Source: Bacteroidales bacterium | GTDB lineage: Bacteria; Bacteroidota; Bacteroidia; Bacteroidales; UBA932 | Reading direction: 5' to 3' | Assembly: GCA_017535125.1 (NCBI GenBank) | Contig: JAFXUS010000018.1 | Coordinates: 1 to 64,000, forward strand | DNA: 64,000 nucleotides | Program-made: the position numbers and the translations under genes | In this document: in pieces, positions 25,023 through 32,473 of the stretch | Layout of the letters: every line of letters starts with the position of its first letter | How positions within the stretch are numbered: position 1 is the first letter of the stretch | The notes under the pieces: model-generated | Told to the model about the DNA's origin: nothing | What the model saw: the letters and a program-made list of their open reading frames with translations, nothing else | Database searches by the model: none

Positions 25023-26216
25023 ATGTACGGCAAGTTTCAATCTTATCTTCAAAACGAACTCAAGGCCATCGACGAAGCCGGCCTCTACAAACGCGAACGG
25101 ACCATCTGCTCCCCGCAGGGGGCGGAGATCACCCTGGCCGACGGCAGCAAGGCCCTGAATTTCTGCGCCAACAACTATCTCGGGCTCTCCGACAACCCGC
25201 GCCTGATCGCCGCCGCCAGGAAGGCGATGGACGAGCGCGGCTTCGGCATGTCCTCCGTCCGCTTCATCTGCGGCTGCCAGGACCTGCACCGCGAGCTGGA
25301 GAAGGCCATTTCGGCCTATTTCCATACGGACGACACCATTCTCTACGCCGCCTGCTTCGACGCCAACGGCGGCGTGTTCGAGCCGCTCCTGACAGCCGAG
25401 GACGCCATCATCTCCGACGCGCTTAACCATGCCTCCATCATCGACGGCGTGCGCCTCTGCAAGGCCGTCCGCTACCGTTACGCCAACGCCGACATGGCGG
25501 AGCTGGAGAAATGCCTCCAGGAGGCGCAGGCGCAGCGTTTCCGCATCATCGTGACCGACGGCGTCTTCTCCATGGACGGCAACGTGGCCCCGATGGACAA
25601 GATCTGCGCCCTCGCGGAGAAATATGACGCGCTGGTCATGGTGGACGAGAGCCACAGCGCCGGCGTCGTGGGCAAGCGCGGCAGGGGAGTCGCCGAGCTC
25701 TACGACCTGTACGGCCGCATCGACATCCACACCGGCACCCTCGGCAAGAGCTTCGGCGGCGCCGTGGGCGGCTTCACCACCGGCCGGCAGGAAATCATCG
25801 ACATGCTGCGCCAGCGCAGCCGTCCGTACCTCTTCTCCAACTCGCTGCCGCCGATGATCTGCGCCGCCGGCATCGAACTGTTCAAGATGCTGGACGAGAG
25901 CGACGAACTGCACGACCGCCAGCAGGAGAATGTCGCCTATTTCCGCGACAAGATGATCGCGGCCGGATTCGACATCAAACCCACGCAGAGCGCCATCTGC
26001 GCCGTGATGCTCTACGACGCGCCGCTGAGCCAGCGCTTCGCCGCCGCCATGGCGAAAGAGGGCATTTTCGTGACCGGATTCTACTACCCGGTGGTCCCGA
26101 AGGGCCAGGCCCGCATCCGCGTACAGCTCTCCGCCGCCCACACCCGCGCCCAGCTGGACAAGGCCATCGCCGCCTTCATAAAGGTAGGACGCGAACTCAA
26201 CGTCATCCCGGGCTAA
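25023..26216 (+). CDS. kbl: Glycine C-acetyltransferase (2-amino-3-ketobutyrate CoA ligase)
   Basis: Cleaves 2-amino-3-ketobutyrate with CoA to glycine and acetyl-CoA. The 397-aa alpha-oxoamine synthase follows E. coli Kbl closely along its length: NFCANNYLGLS, GFGMSSVRFICG, SDALNHASIIDGVRLCKA, VDESHSAG, and PLP Lys242 in TGTLGKSFGG, ending with FYPVVPKGQARIRVQ. Members of the same superfamily make sulfonolipid or sphingolipid bases, but these motifs and the neighbouring tdh favour Kbl. A palindromic repeat follows 4 bp after the stop. Confidence 0.94.
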   Translation: MYGKFQSYLQNELKAIDEAGLYKRERTICSPQGAEITLADGSKALNFCANNYLGLSDNPRLIAAARKAMDERGFGMSSVRFICGCQDLHRELEKAISAYFHTDDTILYAACFDANGGVFEPLLTAEDAIISDALNHASIIDGVRLCKAVRYRYANADMAELEKCLQEAQAQRFRIIVTDGVFSMDGNVAPMDKICALAEKYDALVMVDESHSAGVVGKRGRGVAELYDLYGRIDIHTGTLGKSFGGAVGGFTTGRQEIIDMLRQRSRPYLFSNSLPPMICAAGIELFKMLDESDELHDRQQENVAYFRDKMIAAGFDIKPTQSAICAVMLYDAPLSQRFAAAMAKEGIFVTGFYYPVVPKGQARIRVQLSAAHTRAQLDKAIAAFIKVGRELNVIPG

Positions 26217-26220
26217 TTAG

Positions 26221-26249
26221 AGTCATTCCGGGCTTGACCCGGAATCTCC
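26221..26249. repeat. Palindromic element between kbl and the SprT-like gene
   Basis: The sequence attccggg-cttga-cccggaat (26225-26245) is an 8-bp perfect hairpin flanked by agtc and ctcc. It shares the ends gtcattc ... gaatctcc with the in-gene elements but has different arms, resembling the widespread ATTCCC-N8-GGGAAT repeat class. It fills nearly the whole gap before the next start codon. Confidence 0.7.
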
Positions 26250-26256
26250 CAGCACC

Positions 26257-26901
26257 ATGATCCCTACCCTCGAATATCTGGAAGAGCGCTTCGGCACGTT
26301 CAACGAACTGTGCTTCGGAGGCGCTCTTCCGCGTATTCCGATCAAGCTAAGCAACGCCCGTTCCTTCGTCGGGCGCCTGCAGTACCGGCCGGTCCGCGAC
26401 TGGCGGGGCAGGGTGGTACGCCGCGAGGACTTCGTGCTGCGCATCAGCAAGCGCTTCGACCTGCCGGAGGCGGAAGTCGAAGACACGCTCATCCATGAGA
26501 TGATCCACTACTGGATCGCGCTGGAAGGCCTGAAGGACAGCTCCACGCACGGCAGGATCTTCCGGGATAAGATGAAGGAAATCAACAAGCTGCACGGCCG
26601 GCACCTCACCATCTCCCACAAGTCCACGCCCGAGGAGCAGGACCGCGACACACACGTTTCCGACCACTATTTCTGCGTCTCGCAGCTCGCCGACGGCCGC
26701 ACCGCGATCACCGTCGTCGCCAGCACCTGCGTCTCGCGCATCCGCCGCGCCTTCCGCTGGTCCCCGACCGTCCGCAGCCAGGCCTGGTACGTCAGCACCG
26801 ACCCCTGGTTCAACCGCTTCCCCCGCTGCCGCAGCCCCAAACTCTTCCCGGTAGACTCGGAAGAACTCCTAAAACATTTGAACGACGCTGAACCATTGTA
26901 A
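26257..26901 (+). CDS. SprT-like zinc metalloprotease-domain protein
   Basis: The 214-aa protein has a SprT/SprTN-like fold: HEMIHYW at 80-86 gives the HExxH zinc site and catalytic Glu81, with a further possible ligand in STHGRIF. The C-terminal part is basic and contains single Cys residues but no clear zinc ribbon. No signal peptide. In Bacteroidetes this family is uncharacterised; eukaryotic relatives cut DNA-protein crosslinks. Downstream lies the first large structured intergenic element. Confidence 0.75.
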   Translation: MIPTLEYLEERFGTFNELCFGGALPRIPIKLSNARSFVGRLQYRPVRDWRGRVVRREDFVLRISKRFDLPEAEVEDTLIHEMIHYWIALEGLKDSSTHGRIFRDKMKEINKLHGRHLTISHKSTPEEQDRDTHVSDHYFCVSQLADGRTAITVVASTCVSRIRRAFRWSPTVRSQAWYVSTDPWFNRFPRCRSPKLFPVDSEELLKHLNDAEPL

Positions 26902-26902
26902 A

Positions 26903-27072
26903 GCGCCAGCCAGCGGGTAGCATGTGCGCGAGCCTGCGCACGTTTGCCCGTGCGGTCGGGGGCCGTGGGGAGGGTGCGTCGGAAGCGGCTGGCGCCCAGA
27001 AGCAGCAGCCGTAACAGCAGAGGCAGTACCTGGACAAGCATTTTGTAGCTTGGACAGATACTGCCTTTGCTG
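26903..27072 (+). other. Two-domain structured intergenic element, copy A
   Basis: Domain 1 (26903-26995): outer stem gcgccagcc/ggctggcgc, 9 bp perfect, around a hairpin gtgcgc...gcgcac (26924-26941) and a conserved G-rich stretch. Domain 2 (27015-27072): 14-bp stem (27015-27028 with 27059-27072) with one G-T wobble. The core 26924-26967 matches copy B (54954-54996) at all but three aligned bases plus one indel, whereas the outer stems differ. It occupies the space between convergent gene ends. Confidence 0.7.
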
Positions 27073-27086
27073 TCGGCGGAAAATGC

Positions 27087-28364
27087 TTATTTTGCGGCTT
27101 TCTGCGGATCCTTGAAGAGGATGGCGAAAAGTAGACCGACCACGAGGGCGTAGCCCGCGAAAATGTACCAGGCAGTGGCCCAGGACGGCTCGGCGGCGTT
27201 ATAGACGAAATGATTCACCACGCGGCCGGCGGCCCAGGTGCCGATCGAAGCGCCGAGACCGTTGGTCATCAGCATGAAGAGACCCTGTGCCGAGGAGCGG
27301 ATGCCCTTGTCGGTATTCTCATTGACGAAGAGCGAGCCGGAGATATTGAAGAAATCGAAGGCCACGCCATAGACGATGCAGCTCAGGACGAACATCCACA
27401 CGCCGCCGCCCGGATTACCTGCCCCGAAGAAGCCGAAGCGGAACACCCAGGCGAACATCGCGATGAGCATCACCTTCTTGATGCCGAACTTTTTCATGGC
27501 GAAGGGAATCAGCAGGATGCAGAGCGTCTCGGAAAGCTGGCTCAGGGAGATCAGCGCGTTGGCGTTATTCGCACCCCAGGCATTGGCGAAGAGGGGGTTT
27601 TCCTTGAACGAAGTGATATAGGTATTGGCGTAGCCGTTCGTGATCTGCAGGGAGGCGCCGAGCAGCATCGAGAAGATGAAGAACACGGCGAACTGACGGT
27701 CCTTGAACAGCTTGAAGGCAGTCAGACCGGTGGCCTCGGCAAAGGACTGCGTGCCTTCGGTCTTGGGCTTGCACGGGCAGTTCGGCAGGGTGAGGGAATA
27801 GCCGCAGAGCACCAGGCTCAGGATGCCGGACACGAAGAACTGATTGTAGGTATGCTGGAACTGCACGCCGTCGGCCCCCTTCATGAAGTTCACGAAAAGC
27901 ATCGTAAGGATGAAGCCGATGGTACCGAACACGCGGATGGGCGGGAAGGCCTTGACCGGATCCTTGCCTGCCTTCTCCAGGGCATTGTAAGCCACGGAGT
28001 TGGAGATGGCGATCGTAGGCATGTAGAAGGCAACGCTTACCGTATAGAGCAGATAGAACACACCGAACTGGATATCCGCACCCGCATTCATCGCATACCA
28101 ACCGGCGCCCAGCATGGAAATGCCGGCGATTCCCTGGCAGAGGGAGAGCACCTTCTGCGCCGGAATCCATTTGTCGGCCACGATACCCATCAGGGCCGGC
28201 ATGAAGATGGACACGAAGCCCTGGGTGGCGAAGAAAAGCCAGATCTGCGGGCCAAAGCCGCTGCTTGCGAGGAAACTTCCCATCGAGGTGAGGTAGGCGC
28301 CCCACGCAGCGAATTCCAGGAAATTCATGATGATCAGCCTGAGGCTGACGTTCGATTTGTTCAT
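27087..28364 (-). CDS. Nucleoside:H+ symporter family permease (MFS, NupG-like)
   Basis: Integral membrane protein of 425 aa with about 12 hydrophobic helices. The start is ATG at 28364 (MNKSNVSLRLIIMNFLEFAAWG), the typical beginning of this family; the open frame continues upstream across the tgt gene but has no homology there. YNALEKAGKDPVKAFPPIRVFGTIGF is the conserved loop, in two parts around residues 120-145. GIVADKW is the MFS loop 2-3 motif. It probably takes up nucleosides; the substrate is not certain. Confidence 0.85.
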   Translation of the reverse strand: MNKSNVSLRLIIMNFLEFAAWGAYLTSMGSFLASSGFGPQIWLFFATQGFVSIFMPALMGIVADKWIPAQKVLSLCQGIAGISMLGAGWYAMNAGADIQFGVFYLLYTVSVAFYMPTIAISNSVAYNALEKAGKDPVKAFPPIRVFGTIGFILTMLFVNFMKGADGVQFQHTYNQFFVSGILSLVLCGYSLTLPNCPCKPKTEGTQSFAEATGLTAFKLFKDRQFAVFFIFSMLLGASLQITNGYANTYITSFKENPLFANAWGANNANALISLSQLSETLCILLIPFAMKKFGIKKVMLIAMFAWVFRFGFFGAGNPGGGVWMFVLSCIVYGVAFDFFNISGSLFVNENTDKGIRSSAQGLFMLMTNGLGASIGTWAAGRVVNHFVYNAAEPSWATAWYIFAGYALVVGLLFAILFKDPQKAAK

Positions 28365-28390
28365 ATGCTTTTTCGTTAAAGTTGTATCCG

Positions 28391-28398
28391 CAAAATTA
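28391..28398 (-). promoter_or_regulatory. -7 box of the nucleoside permease gene
   Basis: TAATTTTG on the minus strand, 26 bp before the start codon. The gap between the two divergent genes also holds the tgt promoter. Confidence 0.5.
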
Positions 28399-28421
28399 CG
28401 AGTTTTTCGCGGGATTTTCAC

Positions 28422-28429
28422 TATCTTTG
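28422..28429 (+). promoter_or_regulatory. -7 box of tgt, 4 nt before the ATG
   Basis: TATCTTTG, consensus. The start codon is at 28434, so transcription should begin at or next to the A of ATG, giving a leaderless mRNA. Confidence 0.65.
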
Positions 28430-28433
28430 AACG

Positions 28434-29564
28434 ATGAAATTTACGAAGACCGCGACCGATCCGCATTCTTCCGCCCGTGCGGGCGTGATTGAGACGGACC
28501 ACGGCCAAATCCATACTCCCATCTTCATGCCCGTCGGGACCGTCGGTTCCGTCAAGGGCGTCTATCACCGCGACCTCAAGGAGGACGTCGGCGCGGAAAT
28601 CATCCTCGGCAACACCTATCATTTGTACCTGCGCCCCGGCCTCGACACGCTGAAAGCGGCCGGCGGCCTGCACAAGTTCGAAGCCTGGGACCGCCCCATC
28701 CTCACGGACAGCGGAGGATTCCAGGTATTCTCCCTGAGCCCCATCCGCAAACTCACCCCGGAAGGCTGCACCTTCCAGAGCCATATCGACGGCTCGCGCC
28801 ACAGCTTCACGCCGGAGAACAACGTGGACACGCAGCGCATCATCGGCGCCGACATCATGATGGCGCTGGACGAATGCTGCCCCGGCGACGCCGACCACGC
28901 CTACGCCCGCAAGAGCCTGAACCTGACCAAGGCCTGGCTGGAGCGTTTCGCGAAGCGCTTCGCGGAGACGGAGCCGCTCTACGGCTATTCCCAGACCTTC
29001 TTCCCGATCGTGCAGGGATGCGTCTATCCCGACCTGCGCCGGGAGGCGGTGGACCATGCCGTGCAGCTCGGCGCGGAGGGCTACGCCATCGGCGGCCTGG
29101 CCGTGGGGGAGCCCACGGAGAAGATGTACGAGATGCTGGAGCTGGTCTGCCCGCTGCTGCCGGACGACCGTCCGCGCTACCTGATGGGCGTCGGCACGCC
29201 GGCGAACCTGCTGGAGGGCATCGCACGCGGCGTGGACATGTTCGACTGCGTCATGCCCACGCGCAACGGACGCAACGGCATGCTCTTCACCTGGGACGGC
29301 ATCATGAACATGCGCAACGCGAAGTGGGCGCAGGATTTCTCCGAACTTGATCCGAAGGGCGCCTCCTTCGTGGACCATACCTACACGAAAGCCTACCTGC
29401 ACCACCTTTTCGTGGCGGGGGAGATGTTCGCGGCGATGCTCGCGAGCGAGCACAACCTCGCCTTCTACCTGGACCTGGTCCGCACGGCGCGTACGCATAT
29501 CGAGGCCGGCGACTTCGCCGCCTGGAAGGAAAGCACCCTCGAACGCATTTCAAGAAGGATATAG
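28434..29564 (+). CDS. tgt: tRNA-guanine transglycosylase, lacking the usual zinc cysteines
   Basis: Exchanges guanine 34 of certain tRNAs for a queuosine precursor. The 376-aa TIM barrel shows GNTYHLYLRPG, DSGGFQVFSL, FPIVQGCVYPDLR, GGLAVGEP, YLMGVGTP and DCVMPTRNGRNG (nucleophile Asp). In classical bacterial Tgt a CxCxxC...H zinc site follows; here the aligned residues are Gly309, Ser311 and Asp314 before TKAYLHHLF, so three ligands are absent. I recall the same loss in Bacteroides Tgt, so it is probably a lineage trait. queA, for the same pathway, is at 59429. Confidence 0.94.
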   Translation: MKFTKTATDPHSSARAGVIETDHGQIHTPIFMPVGTVGSVKGVYHRDLKEDVGAEIILGNTYHLYLRPGLDTLKAAGGLHKFEAWDRPILTDSGGFQVFSLSPIRKLTPEGCTFQSHIDGSRHSFTPENNVDTQRIIGADIMMALDECCPGDADHAYARKSLNLTKAWLERFAKRFAETEPLYGYSQTFFPIVQGCVYPDLRREAVDHAVQLGAEGYAIGGLAVGEPTEKMYEMLELVCPLLPDDRPRYLMGVGTPANLLEGIARGVDMFDCVMPTRNGRNGMLFTWDGIMNMRNAKWAQDFSELDPKGASFVDHTYTKAYLHHLFVAGEMFAAMLASEHNLAFYLDLVRTARTHIEAGDFAAWKESTLERISRRI

Positions 29565-29565
29565 C

Positions 29566-30654
29566 ATGCAGCAGATCAAGAAGATAGACTGGTATATCGC
29601 GAAGAAGTTCATCCTGACCTTCTTCCTGTCGCTGCTGCTCATCATCGTCATCGTCATCATCTTCGACCTGTCGGAGAAGATCGACTATTTCGTCAAAAAC
29701 GATGCGCCGCTGAAAGCCATCATCTTCGATTACTACTGCAACTACATACCCTATCTGGTGAACATGTTCGCCTCGCTGTTCGTCTTCATCACGGTGATCT
29801 TCTTCACCTCGCGCATGGCTGCGAACTCCGAGATCATCGCCATCCTGTCCTGCGGCGTCAGCTTCCACCGGATGATCATTCCGTACCTGGCCTCCGCCGC
29901 GCTCATCGCAATGTTCGCGCTGGGGCTCAATCTTTTCGTCATTCCGCACTCCAATGCCACGCGACTGGAATTCGAGACACAATATATCAAGAAGAACAAC
30001 AGCTACCATCTCCGCGACATCCACTATCAGATTTCGCCCGGCCAGTTCGTGTACATCGAGTCCTTCAGCCGCTGGAACAACACCGCTTACAGGTTCACCA
30101 TCGAGGACATGGACGGGCACCGGCTGACCCGCAAGGTCAGCGCCGAGACAGCCGTCTGGGACAGCACCCTGACCGGCTGGCACTTAAACAAGGTCTTCAT
30201 CCGGGACTACAGCGCAGGACTCAAGGACAATGTCTCGTACAAGGAGAAGATCGATACCGTGATTGCATTGAATATCAAGGATTTGTTCAATAACGAGAAG
30301 ACGGTGGAGACCCTGGATATCCGGGAATTGAATGAACTGATCGCCACACAGAAGATGCGCGGCGACGCCAACGTGATGTATGCGGCCATCGAGAAGCAGC
30401 GCCGCATGACCATGCCGTTCTCCGCCCTGATCCTGACCATCATCGGCGTGTCGCTGTCCGCCCGCAAGCGGCGCGGCGGCATAGGCTGGAACATCGGTAT
30501 CGGCATCGCGCTGGCGTTCTCCTACATCTTCTTCCTGCGCATCAGCGAGATGTTCGTCTATACGGACACACTGCCGCCCGGAATCGCCATGTGGCTGCCG
30601 AATCTGTTGTATATGGTGATCGCGTATTTCCTGTACAGGAGGGCTTGCAAGTAA
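29566..30654 (+). CDS. LptF/LptG family lipopolysaccharide export permease
   Basis: YjgP/YjgQ family protein of 362 aa, starting at ATG 29566, one base after the tgt stop. It has N-terminal helices ([20 protein letters not shown] and two more by residue 115), a periplasmic jellyroll-type middle (about 130-280), and three C-terminal helices, with the conserved [16 protein letters not shown]. Such proteins form the inner-membrane core of the LPS-extracting ABC transporter. I cannot separate LptF from LptG by eye; the layout is closest to LptG. Confidence 0.85.
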   Translation: MQQIKKIDWYIAKKFILTFFLSLLLIIVIVIIFDLSEKIDYFVKNDAPLKAIIFDYYCNYIPYLVNMFASLFVFITVIFFTSRMAANSEIIAILSCGVSFHRMIIPYLASAALIAMFALGLNLFVIPHSNATRLEFETQYIKKNNSYHLRDIHYQISPGQFVYIESFSRWNNTAYRFTIEDMDGHRLTRKVSAETAVWDSTLTGWHLNKVFIRDYSAGLKDNVSYKEKIDTVIALNIKDLFNNEKTVETLDIRELNELIATQKMRGDANVMYAAIEKQRRMTMPFSALILTIIGVSLSARKRRGGIGWNIGIGIALAFSYIFFLRISEMFVYTDTLPPGIAMWLPNLLYMVIAYFLYRRACK

Positions 30655-30655
30655 T

Positions 30656-31090
30656 ATGAAAGTTAAAGTAATCAACAAGAGTTCGAATCCGCTGCCTGCG
30701 TATGCGACGGAATTCGCCGCCGGACTGGACGTCCGGGCCAACAACGACACCCCCATCGAGCTCCAACCGCTCGGCCGGGCCATCGTCCCGACAGGACTGT
30801 TCCTGGAGATTCCTGCCGGTTATGAAGTCCAGGTTCGTCCGCGCAGCGGACTGGCCGCCAAACGCGGCATCACGGTCCTGAATGCGCCCGGCACCATCGA
30901 CGCGGACTATCGCGGCGAGGTCTGCGTGATCCTGGTCAACCTCGGGGCGGAGCCTTTCGTCATCGAGCGCGGCGAACGCATCGCCCAGCTGGTGCTGGCC
31001 CGGCACGAAGTCATCGAATGGGAAGAGAGCGATTCCCTCGCGGAATCGGAACGGGGCGCCGGCGGCTTCGGCAGCACCGGCGTCAAATAG
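30656..31090 (+). CDS. dut: dUTP diphosphatase
   Basis: Trimeric dUTPase of 144 aa with all five motifs: [43 protein letters not shown] and the C-terminal [10 protein letters not shown]. It hydrolyses dUTP to dUMP and keeps uracil out of DNA. Spacing is 1 bp from the permease gene and 9 bp to murF, so the four genes tgt-lpt-dut-murF form an operon. Confidence 0.96.
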   Translation: MKVKVINKSSNPLPAYATEFAAGLDVRANNDTPIELQPLGRAIVPTGLFLEIPAGYEVQVRPRSGLAAKRGITVLNAPGTIDADYRGEVCVILVNLGAEPFVIERGERIAQLVLARHEVIEWEESDSLAESERGAGGFGSTGVK

Positions 31091-31099
31091 ATCAGATAC

Positions 31100-32473
31100 A
31101 TGGAAGAACTGTATGCCAAATACTTAGCCTGCGGCGGCCGCGTGACGACCGACAGCCGGGCCATCCGGGGCGGGGAGATCTTCTTCGCCCTCCGGGGAGA
31201 GAATTTCGACGGCAACAACTATGCGCTGAAGGCGCTCGAGGCAGGTGCCGCCTGGGCGGTCATCAACGAGGACGCGGTAATTGATTTTTCGTCATTCGCC
31301 GACCCCGATCGGCGAATCTCCGGCGAATCTCGTTTGATCCGTGTCGCCGACCCGCTCACGACCCTGCGCGACCTCGCTGTCTGGCATCGCACGCACGTGC
31401 GAGGCGGCCAACTGCCCGTGCTCGGCCTGACCGGCACCAACGGCAAGACCACCACCAAGAACCTCATCGCCGCCGTGCTGGCGAAGAAATACCGCGTCAC
31501 GGCCACGCAGGGCAATCTCAACAACGATATCGGCGTACCGCTCTCGCTGCTGTCCATCACCCCCGAGACGGAAATCGCCGTCATCGAGATGGGCGCCAAC
31601 CATCCCGACGACATCGCCAAACTCGTCCAGGTCAGCCGCCCGGACTACGGCCTCATCACCAACGTCGGCCGCGCACACCTGCTGGGCTTCGGCTCCTTCG
31701 AAGGCGTCAAAGCCGCCAAGGGCGAGCTCTACAACTGGCTCGGCAGCCACCGCGGATCGCTCATCTTCCTGAATGAAGACGACGCCGACCTGCGGGAAAT
31801 GGCGGCCAAACAGCCCTGCCACACCTTCGGATACGGCATCAACTACCAGCATGCCGTAATTCTGCCGGCCACGCCGGAAGAGCCGTTCCTGCGCATCAAA
31901 TTGGGTGACGACCTCGTCCAGACGCACCTGGTCGGCGCCTACAACGCCACCAACGTGCTCGCTGCCCTGGCAGTTGGCAAGTATTTCGGCGTCGCGCGTG
32001 CCGACGCCATCGCCGCCGTCGCGGAATTCGTGCCGGACAACAACCGCTCGCAGATGGTCCGCACTGCGGCCAACACCCTCATCGTGGATGCTTACAACGC
32101 GAATCCGTCCTCGATGCGAGCCGCGCTGGACAACTTCAGCCACGTCGAAGCCACACACAAAGTCGCCCTGCTCGGCGACATGCGTGAACTGGGCGCCGAA
32201 TCCGTCGCGGAGCACATCAAGATCCTGGAACAGCTGCGGTCAGCGAACCTGGACGCCTGCCTGGTCGGCGAAGAATTCCAGAAAGCCCTGGCGGCTTCGT
32301 CATTCGCCGGCACCGACAACTCGTCATTCACCGGCACCGACCGGCGAATCTCCTGGTTCCCGACCGCCGACGCGCTCACTGAGCATCTCAAACAACATCC
32401 TGTCAAGGATACTGTCATCCTCATCAAGGGTTCCCACAGTATCTCAATGGAGAAGGTCGTTCCAGTGCTATAA
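31100..32473 (+). CDS. murF: UDP-MurNAc-tripeptide-D-alanyl-D-alanine ligase with two palindromic-repeat insertions
   Basis: Adds D-Ala-D-Ala to the peptidoglycan precursor. The 457-aa Mur ligase has an N-terminal UDP-binding domain (TTDSRAIRGGEIFFALRGENFDG), the P-loop GTNGKTTT at 112-119, ATNVLAALAVG, and C-terminal VDAYNANPSSM. It is longer than Bacteroidales MurF as I recall it (about 430-435 aa). The excess is explained by SSFADPDRRIS at 64-74 and SSFAGTDN-SSFTGTDRRIS at 400-418, both encoded by the palindromic element. The first lies before the conserved RLIRV strand of domain 1, the second in a C-terminal-domain loop. The frame is intact. Confidence 0.95.
   Translation: MEELYAKYLACGGRVTTDSRAIRGGEIFFALRGENFDGNNYALKALEAGAAWAVINEDAVIDFSSFADPDRRISGESRLIRVADPLTTLRDLAVWHRTHVRGGQLPVLGLTGTNGKTTTKNLIAAVLAKKYRVTATQGNLNNDIGVPLSLLSITPETEIAVIEMGANHPDDIAKLVQVSRPDYGLITNVGRAHLLGFGSFEGVKAAKGELYNWLGSHRGSLIFLNEDDADLREMAAKQPCHTFGYGINYQHAVILPATPEEPFLRIKLGDDLVQTHLVGAYNATNVLAALAVGKYFGVARADAIAAVAEFVPDNNRSQMVRTAANTLIVDAYNANPSSMRAALDNFSHVEATHKVALLGDMRELGAESVAEHIKILEQLRSANLDACLVGEEFQKALAASSFAGTDNSSFTGTDRRISWFPTADALTEHLKQHPVKDTVILIKGSHSISMEKVVPVL
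31289..31331 (+). repeat. 33-bp palindromic element in murF, first copy, with duplicated tail
   Basis: Bases 31289-31321 are identical to the argC element (reverse complement of 11237-11269) and encode SSFADPDRRIS. The tail ggcgaatctc (31311-31320) is repeated at 31322-31331, an 11-bp tandem step. Confidence 0.85.
32297..32353 (+). repeat. Palindromic element in murF, second copy, with duplicated left half
   Basis: A complete 33-bp variant (32321-32353) with the same ends and a loop/arm variant is preceded by a 24-bp near-copy of its left half (32297-32320). All lie in frame and encode 19 residues. Arms ccgg and ccgg can still pair around the loop caccga. Confidence 0.8.

Noticed and set aside
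25023..26216. kbl as a cysteate fatty-acyltransferase for sulfonolipids
   Set aside because: It was tempting given the cysteate synthase, but the protein follows Kbl throughout and lies beside tdh; the acyltransferase must be sought elsewhere.
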